NCBI GenBank assembly: GCA_005880795.1
Contig: VBGP01000130.1
Coordinates: forward strand, 1 to 54,691
Direction: 5' to 3'
Source of the DNA: Chloroflexota bacterium
GTDB taxonomy: Bacteria > Chloroflexota > Dormibacteria > Dormibacterales > Dormibacteraceae
DNA: 54,691 bases
The position numbers were made by a program, and so were the translations under genes. Position 1 is the stretch's first letter. Each line of letters begins with the position of its first letter. Shown in pieces: positions 31,012 through 38,473 of this stretch. The notes under the pieces are model-generated. The model worked only from the letters and a program-made list of their open reading frames with translations, made no database searches and was not told the origin of the DNA.

Positions 31012-32272
31012 CGGGTTTGCCCGCCTCCATCACCCGGCGGGCGCGCGCGATGGTGTGGTGGTCGTTGACGCCCGCCGCCGCGATCAGGCGTCTCGCCCGT
31101 AGGTAGAAGAGCGTGAACGGCGGCCGGCCCGGATCACCGCGCATGACGGTCTCATCCCAGGCCAGTCCTGCTCCGACGTACTGAAGGTTCAGGTCGTACT
31201 GGTCGGACCAGAACCACGGCACCTCCCGGTAGGGCTCGGTCGCACCGGCCATCGCGTGTCCGACGGCAAAGCCCTGGCGCTGCGCGGTCTGAAAGTGCTC
31301 GACGCGGATTCGGGTCTCGTAGAGGGGATGCCAGAAACGTGTCACATCGCCGGCGGCGAACACGCCGTCGCCGGCCGTGCGCCCCAGCTCGTCCACAATG
31401 ATGCCGCGGTCGACGGCAAGCCCGGCCTTGTGCGCCAGGGTCGTGCGCGGCTCGGAGCCGACGGCCACCAGCACGCGCTCCGTGAGGTCCGGCAGCGACC
31501 TCGCGTGGAGACGGAGGTCGACGCCATGCGCTCGGTGCACGCCCGCGACGTACGCGCCGAGCTCTGGCCCGAGCACACGAAGCAACGGCTGCTCCAGAGC
31601 CTCATGGACTCGGACCGCGCATCCCTTCTGCCGCGCCGCCGAGGCCACCTCGCAGCCGATGAAGCCGGCGCCGATGATGTCGAGGCTTAGCGGCGGATTC
31701 GGCGCCGCTGACGCCAGACGTGCGGGATCGGGAGGTCCCGGCGGCGTACAGCTCTCGAGGAGCGAATGCAGCTCCTCCGCCTGGGGCAGCTCGCGAAGGT
31801 AGAGCGCGTCCTCGAACCCGTCGATACGCCGGGCATCGGAGCCGGTCGCGATGCAGAGCCGGTCCCACGCGATCGTCCCGCCGCCCTCGAGCTCGACCTC
31901 GCGATGCTCAAGCCCCAGGTCGACCACTCGCTGCCCGAGCACCAGCTCGACGCCGAGCTCGCGATATTGCTCCGGGGGTCGCAGCCAGAGCCTGTCGCGG
32001 CGCACGGTCCCGAGCAGGAAGCCCTTGGACAGGTGCGGTCGCTCGTAGGGCGCATCATGCTCGGCGCCGACAAGCACGATTCGGCCGTCGAATCCACCAT
32101 CGCGGAGGCCGGCCGCAACCGCGTCGCCGGCCGGCCCGGCGCCGACGATTACCGCCTGGTCGGTCGTTCCAGATCCCGCAGCTGGCGAAGCGACAGGAAC
32201 AGGTAGCCGCCGAGCAGTGCGACCGCGAAGGCATAGGCGATGATGAGATAGGTCACTGCACCGGACCGGCAA
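30953..32272 (-). CDS. FAD-dependent pyridine nucleotide-disulfide reductase (ferredoxin reductase-like)
   Basis: A flavoprotein of about 405-439 residues. AVIVGAGPAGDAVAAGLRDG is the FAD motif, ERPHLSKGFLLG and LCIATGSDARRI are typical of rhodocoxin/ferredoxin reductases, SLDIIGAGFIGCEVASA is the NAD(P)H motif, and VFAAGDVTRF the second FAD motif. No redox CxxC is present. The start is unclear: the FAD motif begins almost immediately after the ccmD stop in another frame, and the only usual in-frame start is TTG at 32272, which would make the first 33 residues from ccmD sequence. It is the last gene of the ccm run. Confidence 0.82.
   Translation of the reverse strand: MPVRCSDLSHHRLCLRGRTARRLPVPVASPAAGSGTTDQAVIVGAGPAGDAVAAGLRDGGFDGRIVLVGAEHDAPYERPHLSKGFLLGTVRRDRLWLRPPEQYRELGVELVLGQRVVDLGLEHREVELEGGGTIAWDRLCIATGSDARRIDGFEDALYLRELPQAEELHSLLESCTPPGPPDPARLASAAPNPPLSLDIIGAGFIGCEVASAARQKGCAVRVHEALEQPLLRVLGPELGAYVAGVHRAHGVDLRLHARSLPDLTERVLVAVGSEPRTTLAHKAGLAVDRGIIVDELGRTAGDGVFAAGDVTRFWHPLYETRIRVEHFQTAQRQGFAVGHAMAGATEPYREVPWFWSDQYDLNLQYVGAGLAWDETVMRGDPGRPPFTLFYLRARRLIAAAGVNDHHTIARARRVMEAGKPVTVQQLADPSFDLRAAALA
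32149..32256 (-). CDS. ccmD: Heme exporter protein D (CcmD), 35 aa
   Basis: A 35-residue peptide with one membrane helix (TYLIIAYAFAVALLGGYLFL, residues 2-21) and a basic cytoplasmic end (RQLRDLERPTRR). CcmD is a small single-span protein needed to release heme-loaded CcmE from the CcmABC complex. Its short length and position directly after ccmC are diagnostic. GTG at 32254-32256 overlaps the ccmC stop as GTGA. It is fully overlapped by the possible TTG-initiated extension of the next gene. It is easily missed because of its size. Confidence 0.8.
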   Translation of the reverse strand: MTYLIIAYAFAVALLGGYLFLSLRQLRDLERPTRR

Positions 32273-32960
32273 CGCCGCCCGGTTCCCGGGTGATCACGAC
32301 GTGGACGGGGCCCGCGATGAGCTGCTTCATATCCATAAGGGTTTCGATGCGATACCGGATCGTGATCATCACCGCCGCGAGAACGATCGTGCAGAACATC
32401 GTGAAAAGAAAAGTGGCGAGCATCTGCGCCGGCAGCGCGTCGTTGATGATCACCGGGCCAGGGTGATGCGTCACCCACCACGTGACGCTGAAGTGCACCA
32501 CCGGCACGTCCACGAATCCGAAGATGCCAACCACCGCCGCGAGGCGGGCCGCCTGGCGTCCAGGCTCGCTCAGCCGGCGCACCAGCAGATACCCGGCGTA
32601 GATGATCCACAGCACGAGCGTTGACGTGAGGCGTGCGTCCCAGACCCAGAACGCGCCCCACACCTTCTTCGCCCACAGCATGCCCATCACCAGCGTGACG
32701 GTCGTGAAAACCACGCCAACGAGCGCGCCCGCCCGCGCCCATCGATCCGCGGCGTAATTCTCGGTGCGCAAGAAGATCGCGCCACCCAGGAGCACAACCG
32801 CAAAGCAGCCATAGGCCGCGATCGCCGAGCTCACGTGCAGGTAGAAGATGCGCTGCACGGGACCTTGCAGGAAGTCGGTGGGCGCGTAGAAGAAGATCGC
32901 CGCGCCCGCCAGCAGCATTAGCGCGACGGCCCCGACCGAGGCCTTCTCGAGCCTATTCAT
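32253..32960 (-). CDS. ccmC: Heme export/CcmE-loading protein CcmC
   Basis: A 235-residue membrane protein with six helices. The periplasmic tryptophan-rich WWD segment WGAFWVWDARLTS (about 115-127) presents heme, and conserved histidines lie in YLHVSSAIAAYG (about 45-56) and VVHFSVTWW. CcmC attaches heme to CcmE. The ATG at 32958-32960 overlaps the ccmB stop by eight bases; the frame is open upstream but only inside ccmB. Downstream it overlaps ccmD. Length and motif order match the family. Confidence 0.93.
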   Translation of the reverse strand: MNRLEKASVGAVALMLLAGAAIFFYAPTDFLQGPVQRIFYLHVSSAIAAYGCFAVVLLGGAIFLRTENYAADRWARAGALVGVVFTTVTLVMGMLWAKKVWGAFWVWDARLTSTLVLWIIYAGYLLVRRLSEPGRQAARLAAVVGIFGFVDVPVVHFSVTWWVTHHPGPVIINDALPAQMLATFLFTMFCTIVLAAVMITIRYRIETLMDMKQLIAGPVHVVITREPGGVAGPVQ

Positions 32961-33615
32961 CCAGAACGAATCGGGCCGCCAGCGAGGTGAGCACCACAAA
33001 AAGTATGTCGAAGTCGATGAGGAGACCAATGGCCTGGTCGTAGCTGCCCGGCAATCCCATCGCCGACTGCACGGCCTGGCCACCCGCAACGATGAATGGA
33101 ATCCAGAGCGGGAGCGTGAGCAAGGGCAGCAGCAGCTCTCGCGCACGCACTCGAGCGACTATCGCCGCAAACAGGCAGCCGAGCGACGCCATGCCGATCG
33201 TCGCGAGAAGAACCGCGATCACGAGATCGCCGGAGAAGGGTGTGCCGAAGAACAACGACAGCGCCGGGAGCATGACGACTTCGCAAAGAATCAGGAGCAC
33301 CGAGGCGGCAATCGCTTTGCCGGCGAAGATGGCGACCGGCGATGCAGGCGTCATCAGCATCGCTTCGAGCGACGACTGCTCTCGCTCCGCCGCGAAGGTG
33401 CGGCCGAAAGCGATCAGGCCGGCGAACACCAGCGCGAGCCAGAGGATTCCGGGCGCGATCGACGGTGCGTTGCGTGAGTCGATCTGAAAGCCGAAGTTGC
33501 CGATGAGCAGCGCGAGGACGACGAACTGGGCGAGGGCCGGCACCATCTCCCTCGTGCGCCATTCCGACACGAGGTCCTTGCGCGCCACCGCGATTGCGGC
33601 GCGAAACGGATTCAT
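32953..33615 (-). CDS. ccmB: Heme exporter subunit CcmB
   Basis: A 220-residue membrane protein with six predicted helices, the permease partner of the CcmA ATPase. The N-terminal AVARKDLVSEWRTRE (about 10-24) and FGRTFAAEREQSSLEAML (about 70-87) are the strongly conserved CcmB cytoplasmic segments, and PLLTLPLWIPFIVAGGQA is the fifth helix. ATP hydrolysis by CcmAB releases holo-CcmE from CcmCD. The ATG overlaps the ccmA stop by four bases. Nothing unusual. Confidence 0.93.
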   Translation of the reverse strand: MNPFRAAIAVARKDLVSEWRTREMVPALAQFVVLALLIGNFGFQIDSRNAPSIAPGILWLALVFAGLIAFGRTFAAEREQSSLEAMLMTPASPVAIFAGKAIAASVLLILCEVVMLPALSLFFGTPFSGDLVIAVLLATIGMASLGCLFAAIVARVRARELLLPLLTLPLWIPFIVAGGQAVQSAMGLPGSYDQAIGLLIDFDILFVVLTSLAARFVLDE

Positions 33616-34256
33616 CGGACCACGCGAAGGTGCGTCGCGGTGCCCAGTGACCGTCCATGACGCAGGACGAGCGTGCGCGGGCAGAGCCGGTTGGCGAGCG
33701 CGTGGTCATGCGTGGCGATCACCGCGGTCCTGCCCTTCATCACCAGGCCGAGCACTTCGGCGGCCTCCGCGTCGAGGCTGGCGTCAGGCTCGTCGAAGAT
33801 GAGAAGTCGCGGTTCGTGGAGGATCGCCCGAGCGATGGCCAGGCGCTGCTGCATGCCGCGGGAAAGCAGGCTCGCCCGGCGGTGCGCGACAGATGTAAGT
33901 CCCAGCGTCTCGAGCACTTCCGCGACGCGGGACCGGCTCGCGTCCTGCAGGTCGCAGAAGAACTCGAGATTCTCGGCCGCGGACAGAGCCGGGTAGAGAC
34001 CGGGGTTGTGGGCCACGTACCCGATGTAGTGGCGCAGGCGGCGGCGCTCGCGAAAAGCGTCGAGGCCCGCAATCTCGAGCCGGCCGGAGGTGGGCCGAAG
34101 CGCGGTGGCCAGGACGCGGAGCAGGGTGGTCTTGCCGGCGCCGTTGTCACCCAGCACGGCCATGTGCTCGCCCGTGTCCAGGACCAGGTCGACCCTGTCG
34201 AGCGCCAGCTCGGGGCCGAAGCGATGGGTCAGGCCGTTGGCGACGACCATGCTCAT
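33612..34256 (-). CDS. ccmA: Heme exporter ATPase CcmA
   Basis: A 214-residue ABC ATPase. Walker A is GDNGAGKTT (about 36-44), the signature is LSRGMQQRLAIARA (about 126-139), Walker B is LLIFDEPDASLD (about 146-157) and the switch histidine lies in IATHD. With CcmB it powers release of heme-charged CcmE. The signature reads LSRGM where most ABC proteins have LSGGQ, as in many CcmA proteins. The ATG at 34254-34256 overlaps the stop of the 29-residue upstream peptide; a second ATG lies two codons on. The frame continues upstream inside ccmF and is not used. Confidence 0.92.
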   Translation of the reverse strand: MSMVVANGLTHRFGPELALDRVDLVLDTGEHMAVLGDNGAGKTTLLRVLATALRPTSGRLEIAGLDAFRERRRLRHYIGYVAHNPGLYPALSAAENLEFFCDLQDASRSRVAEVLETLGLTSVAHRRASLLSRGMQQRLAIARAILHEPRLLIFDEPDASLDAEAAEVLGLVMKGRTAVIATHDHALANRLCPRTLVLRHGRSLGTATHLRVVR

Positions 34257-34342
34257 GACTGTTCCGGCGGCGTTCGGAGGAGCGGCCAGAGCACGAACGG
34301 CCCGGCCAGGAACAGCAGCAGCGTCGCGACGATGATCGCCAT
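34253..34342 (-). CDS. 29-residue single-span membrane peptide between ccmF and ccmA
   Basis: A short ORF that fills the gap exactly: it starts with ATG two bases after the ccmF stop and ends with a TGA overlapping the ccmA ATG. It encodes AIIVATLLLFLAGPFVLWPL as one membrane helix, then LRTPPEQS. The first half resembles the N-terminal helix of CcmI/CcmH-type subunits of the heme lyase, although no TPR or redox domain follows. It may be a reduced CcmI or an unannotated accessory subunit. Support is positional and by hydropathy only. Confidence 0.6.
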   Translation of the reverse strand: MAIIVATLLLFLAGPFVLWPLLRTPPEQS

Positions 34343-34344
34343 CG

Positions 34345-36276
34345 CTACGCGGGCAGAGTAACCGGGACGCGGCGTCTTGCCAACTCCGGAACCACGCTCC
34401 TCTCCCCCACATTGCCCAGCACGACGCCGAGGATGATGACCGCCCCGCCGGCCCATATCCACGTCACCAGCGGGTTGACGAAGACCCGAAACGACGCCGA
34501 CCCGTCGGTTCCTGTTGCGGCGAGGACGACGTAGACGTCGGCGGTCGGGGTGGTCGTGATCGCGACGTGGGTCAGGGCCTGGCCGCCGAGACCTGCGTAG
34601 GTGGCACGCGAGGGCTCCAGGGTCTGGTCGCCGAACCGCATGGCGGCGACGAAGTCGGTGTGGTCCTGCCGCTGCAGCTGCTCCGAGCCTGTGTAGGTCA
34701 GCGTGTAGCCCGCCACGGTCACCTTCTCGCCCGGTTGCAGGGTCACGTCCTTCTCCTGCTGGGCGAAATGCGAAGCGGCCAGACCAGCCACCACCACGAC
34801 GAGCCCGAGGTGGGCCAGGTATGCGCCGTACCGGCGGCGCTTGCGCAGGATGGTGCGGGGCTTCTTGAAGGCGCGGCCGTACATGGTGAAGACAGTGGCC
34901 GCGGCCCCCGCCGCGAGCGGAAAGGCGAGCAGCGCGGGGGCGGACCGGACCCCAACCAGCAGCAGGCCGACCAGCACGACGCATGCGGTCGCCGCCGGCC
35001 AGCGAAGCGCGCGCAGTGAGGGGCTGCCCGCGCGCCGCCATGGCAGGAGCGGCCCCACGGCCATGAGCGCGAGGATCGCGACGAAGATCGGCCCGGCGGC
35101 TCGCTCGTAGTACGCCGTGCCAACCACGCGCTCGGCGCCGAGCATTCCGGACACCAGGGGCAGGATCGTGCCCCAGAACACCACCGCGATGACCCCGATC
35201 AGAAGAAGGTTCTGCAGGACGAACGCGCCCTCGCGCGAAACGGCTGGCGCCGGTTCCACATGGACCCGAGCGCCACCGGCCCGGAACGCGACCAATGCAG
35301 TCGCGAAGACGATGCACGCAAACAGGAAGGCGAAAAACCACGGACCGATAGCGCTGATCGCGAACGTGTGCACCGAGGGCACGACCCCGCTGCGCACGAT
35401 GAAGGTGCCGAATACGACGAGCAGGAACGCGAGGATGGCCAGCCCGAAGTTCCATGTCCGCAGCCGGCCGCGCGTCTCCTGGACCTGCGAGGAGTGCAGG
35501 AACGCGGTGGTCGCGAGCCAGGGCATGAGGGCGACATTCTCGACCGGGTCCCAGCTCCAGTAACCGCCCCATCCAAGGACGTGGTACGCCCACCACATGC
35601 CAAGCAGCAGGCCGGCGGACTGCAGGCTCCACGCCAAAAGCGCGAAGCGGCGCGTGTGCCTGATCCATGCCGCGTCGACGCGGCCCGCCAGGAGCGCCGC
35701 GCACGCAAAAGCGAATGGAATGGCGAAGGATGCGAAGCCCGCGAGGACGACCGGCGGGTGGATCAGCATGCCTCCATCCCGCAACACGGGGTTGAGGCCA
35801 AGGCCATCGGGCGGGGTGATCGATAGAAGGTCGAACGGGCTCGCGACCACGGCGAGGACGAACAGGAAAAAGCTGAGGATGAGGGCGAGGATTCCGGCCG
35901 CGTAAGCGGCGACGCGGGCGCCGATTCGCGCGCTCGCGACAAGCGACGCGCTGCCGAGCACGCCGAGGATCAGCGTCCAGTAGAGCAGCGATCCCTCCTG
36001 CCCGCCGTAGAACCCGGCGGCCACCAGCGGAATCGGGGTCGACAGGTCGGTGTGCTCAGCCACGTAGGCGAGCGAGAAGTCATGTGTCAGCAGCGCGACC
36101 TCGAGCAGCAGCGCCGCGATGGCGGTCATCGCCGCCGCCGCGTAGAAGGCGCGACGGCCGACCTGGATGAAGACGTCAGCGTCGCGCCATCCTGCCCAGA
36201 ACGAGAGCAGCGCGGAGAAGCCGCCCATCACGAGGCCGGCCAGAAGAGCCCCTGCCCCTAAATAGCCGAGGATCAT
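34345..36276 (-). CDS. ccmF: Heme lyase subunit CcmF
   Basis: A 643-residue membrane protein with about 14-15 helices. The WWD motif is WGGYWSWDPVENVALMPW (about 234-251), the conserved periplasmic histidine motifs include LIHPPVVLAGFASF and FLHSSQVQE, and the C-terminal soluble region (about 530-615) precedes a last helix. CcmF takes heme from CcmE and attaches it to apocytochrome c. The ATG at 36274-36276 overlaps the ccmE stop; the upstream open frame to 36642 lies inside ccmE. The length matches the family. Confidence 0.95.
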   Translation of the reverse strand: MILGYLGAGALLAGLVMGGFSALLSFWAGWRDADVFIQVGRRAFYAAAAMTAIAALLLEVALLTHDFSLAYVAEHTDLSTPIPLVAAGFYGGQEGSLLYWTLILGVLGSASLVASARIGARVAAYAAGILALILSFFLFVLAVVASPFDLLSITPPDGLGLNPVLRDGGMLIHPPVVLAGFASFAIPFAFACAALLAGRVDAAWIRHTRRFALLAWSLQSAGLLLGMWWAYHVLGWGGYWSWDPVENVALMPWLATTAFLHSSQVQETRGRLRTWNFGLAILAFLLVVFGTFIVRSGVVPSVHTFAISAIGPWFFAFLFACIVFATALVAFRAGGARVHVEPAPAVSREGAFVLQNLLLIGVIAVVFWGTILPLVSGMLGAERVVGTAYYERAAGPIFVAILALMAVGPLLPWRRAGSPSLRALRWPAATACVVLVGLLLVGVRSAPALLAFPLAAGAAATVFTMYGRAFKKPRTILRKRRRYGAYLAHLGLVVVVAGLAASHFAQQEKDVTLQPGEKVTVAGYTLTYTGSEQLQRQDHTDFVAAMRFGDQTLEPSRATYAGLGGQALTHVAITTTPTADVYVVLAATGTDGSASFRVFVNPLVTWIWAGGAVIILGVVLGNVGERSVVPELARRRVPVTLPA

Positions 36277-36659
36277 TGGGTGTAGGGCTGAGTCGAGAAG
36301 CGCGACGGGCACTTCGCGAGCAGCGTCCGGGCGTGAAACACTCCGTCGCCGGCCAGCCTGCCTTCGACGACAACGGTGATGCCGGGTTGGAAGATGTCGG
36401 GCAGGGTGCCCGTGTACTCCACCGGCATCGACGCCGTGCCGTCCTTCTCGGTGAACGTCACGTGCAGCCCGCCACCGCTCTTTTGCACGTCGTTCTGCAC
36501 CACGCCGGCTACTCGCACGTCGCCCGTGGGAGCTTGGGTTCGTAGCTGCGAGACCGTGAGGTAGTACTCGCTGGAACCGCCCGAGGCGGAGTAGATCAGG
36601 TAGCCGACGCACGCGGCGATGACGACCGCCGGCAGTCCCCACCGCAGGGCCATCGTCAT
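36273..36659 (-). CDS. ccmE: Heme chaperone CcmE, CxxxF variant
   Basis: A 128-residue chaperone with an N-terminal membrane anchor (about 5-25) and a beta-barrel OB fold (VRVAGVVQNDVQKS, MPVEYTGTLPDIF, VVVEGRL). In classical CcmE heme is bound covalently by the histidine of an HxxxY motif near the C-terminus. Here the equivalent residues read AKCPSRF, so cysteine replaces histidine and phenylalanine replaces tyrosine. Cysteine forms are known in archaea and some sulfate reducers. ATG at 36657-36659 overlaps the ccmG stop. Confidence 0.9.
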   Translation of the reverse strand: MTMALRWGLPAVVIAACVGYLIYSASGGSSEYYLTVSQLRTQAPTGDVRVAGVVQNDVQKSGGGLHVTFTEKDGTASMPVEYTGTLPDIFQPGITVVVEGRLAGDGVFHARTLLAKCPSRFSTQPYTQ

Positions 36660-37171
36660 GAGCTGATCAGTCCCAGGTAGTGATCGAGCGTTGAGGCGTC
36701 GAGCGGGCCGGTGAAGGAGGCGACGACGATGCCCTGCGCGTCGATGAAAAACGTTGCGGGCAGGCCGCCCACACCAAACGCCTGATACGAGCCGGTGACG
36801 ATCGGGCCGGCCGGATACGAGTGGGGGTGGCGCAGTTCGAAGGCCTGGAAGCCGGACGGCGTGTCCTGGTTGTTTGCGCCGACGAACGCAACGTCGGAAT
36901 GCGCGCTGGACGCGTCGGCAAGCACGCCGCCCTCCTCCACGCACGGCCCGCACCACGAAGCCCAGAAGTTGAGCACCACCGGCTTGCCCTGCAGCTCCCA
37001 GACGCGGACCTGGTCACCGCCCGACGTCTGGATGGCGAGCTTCGGCGCCATCCTGCCCAAAACTGGCGGGTTGGCCAGCGCCGCATGCTGCAGACCCCAG
37101 GCGAGCGAGAGCATCAGGACCGCGCCGAGCACGACTGCCACCGCCCCCACGACTGCTGATTTGCGGGTCAA
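36656..37171 (-). CDS. ccmG: Thiol-disulfide oxidoreductase CcmG/TlpA-like
   Basis: A 171-residue membrane-anchored thioredoxin. The N-terminal helix spans about 8-27. The thioredoxin fold has FWASWCGPC (about 69-77) as active site, the cis-proline region GGLPATFFID, and an insertion typical of CcmG/DsbE in the middle. It would reduce apocytochrome c or another cytochrome assembly protein. TTG at 37171 is the best available start and leaves the membrane helix intact. It lies 12 bp after the GH1 gene and leads the ccm genes, so it belongs to the maturation operon. Confidence 0.9.
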   Translation of the reverse strand: MTRKSAVVGAVAVVLGAVLMLSLAWGLQHAALANPPVLGRMAPKLAIQTSGGDQVRVWELQGKPVVLNFWASWCGPCVEEGGVLADASSAHSDVAFVGANNQDTPSGFQAFELRHPHSYPAGPIVTGSYQAFGVGGLPATFFIDAQGIVVASFTGPLDASTLDHYLGLISS

Positions 37172-37183
37172 ATCGAACTGAGT

Positions 37184-38473
37184 CTAGTCGAGCCCGTTTG
37201 CGGTGGCGATGCGGCCGTACAGCCGTCCGCTCGGCTTGACGGTGCGCTCGAGGGTCTTGCGGTTCACCGCGATCAGGCCGAAGTGCGCGCTGTATCCGCG
37301 AGCCCACTCGAAGTTGTCGGTGTTGGTCCAGTGGAAGTACCCGCGCACGTCGACGCCGTCCTCAATCGCCAGGTGGACGTTGGTCAGGAGGTCCGCGAGG
37401 TACTTCTCGCGGGCGCTGTCGTCGGACGTGGCGATTCCGTTCTCGGTGATGTAGACGGGTTTGCCGTAACGCTTTAGCTGGTTGAGGACCTGGCGCATCC
37501 AGGACGGCTTCGAAACCCAACCCATCTCTGTGACCTCAGCGCCGGGCGGGTTGAAGCGCCGGACGAATTGATCCCGCGGCCGCCGGGGATCGAACGCGCA
37601 CATCTGGCCCCAGTAATGCGCGACACCGATGAAGTCGCTGGTCGCCTCGACGATGCGACGCAACCTTCCCGGCCCGACCGGCCACCTGTCCATGACCGTC
37701 TGGGCGGCCGCCGCAGCGAGGCGATCCTGACGCCTCGCGCTCGAGGGCATGAACAGGAACTTGTGGTGAGAGAGGCCGACCGGAATATCCGGCCATCGCC
37801 GCTTCAGCGCGGCATAGGCGAGCTCGTGGGCGCGCTGCATGTTATGGGTCACGCGGTACTGACCCACCAGGTCGCCGTGACGCCCTGGTGGAAACTCGCC
37901 GGTGATCCAGCCCTGTGCGCCGTAGATGCTCGGTTCGTTGATGGTGCACCACATGCCGGCCAGGTCACCGAGCTCGTCGGCGACCCGATTGACGAATGGC
38001 ATGAAGGCTCGATGCGCACCTGGCGTGGTCCATCCGCCCTTCCGGGCAAACCACGACGGGCTCGTGAAGTGATGCAGCGTGACCACGGGCAGCAGGCCTC
38101 GTTCGCGCATCTCTCCAAGGACATCGCGGTAGTGGCGGATCTGCCGGGTGTCAAAAGCGCCCTCCGTTGGTTCGATGCGCGACCACTCGACGGAGAGCCG
38201 GTGCGCGTTCTGGTTGAGCTCGCCCAAGAGCGCGAAGTCTTCGCGGTATCGGTTGTAGTGGTCGCACGCCACCGCTGACGTGTCGCCGTTCGCGATGTGG
38301 CCCGGTTGCTGTTCCCACTCCCACCAATCGCAGTTGCGATTGTCGCCCTCGACCTGGTGCGCGGCGGATGAGGTCCCCCATAGGAACCCTTTAGGAAAGT
38401 GCCTGGCGCGTCCCTCTCCCTCCAGGGAGAGGGACTTTTCCTTTGCAGGGTGAGGGTGACTCGGCCCGCCCAA
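37184..38473 (-). CDS. Glycoside hydrolase family 1 beta-glucosidase-type
   Basis: A GH1 beta-glycosidase (about 405-429 residues). FPKGFLWGTSSAAHQVEGD marks the N-terminal signature. The acid/base is the glutamate of TINEPSIYG (about 164 onward) and the nucleophile the glutamate of ITENG (about 339-343). FHWTNTDNFEWARGYSAHFG is the C-terminal substrate motif, with Thr where Ser/Leu are usual. The start is a problem: the only in-frame initiator is TTG at 38471-38473, directly after the phosphatase stop, and the first 24 residues are then encoded by a CCCTCTCCC hairpin. Cytoplasmic, acting on disaccharides or glucosides. Confidence 0.9.
   Translation of the reverse strand: MGGPSHPHPAKEKSLSLEGEGRARHFPKGFLWGTSSAAHQVEGDNRNCDWWEWEQQPGHIANGDTSAVACDHYNRYREDFALLGELNQNAHRLSVEWSRIEPTEGAFDTRQIRHYRDVLGEMRERGLLPVVTLHHFTSPSWFARKGGWTTPGAHRAFMPFVNRVADELGDLAGMWCTINEPSIYGAQGWITGEFPPGRHGDLVGQYRVTHNMQRAHELAYAALKRRWPDIPVGLSHHKFLFMPSSARRQDRLAAAAAQTVMDRWPVGPGRLRRIVEATSDFIGVAHYWGQMCAFDPRRPRDQFVRRFNPPGAEVTEMGWVSKPSWMRQVLNQLKRYGKPVYITENGIATSDDSAREKYLADLLTNVHLAIEDGVDVRGYFHWTNTDNFEWARGYSAHFGLIAVNRKTLERTVKPSGRLYGRIATANGLD
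38410..38435. repeat. CCCTCTCCC-type hairpin within the 5' end of the GH1 gene
   Basis: A 12-bp inverted repeat, GTCCCTCTCCCT (38410-38421), CC, AGGGAGAGGGAC (38424-38435). A further related direct motif, CAGGGTGAGGGTGAC, follows at 38446-38460. It would be read as part of the coding sequence from the TTG at 38473. Same family as 8489-8511 and 23463-23486. Confidence 0.7.
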
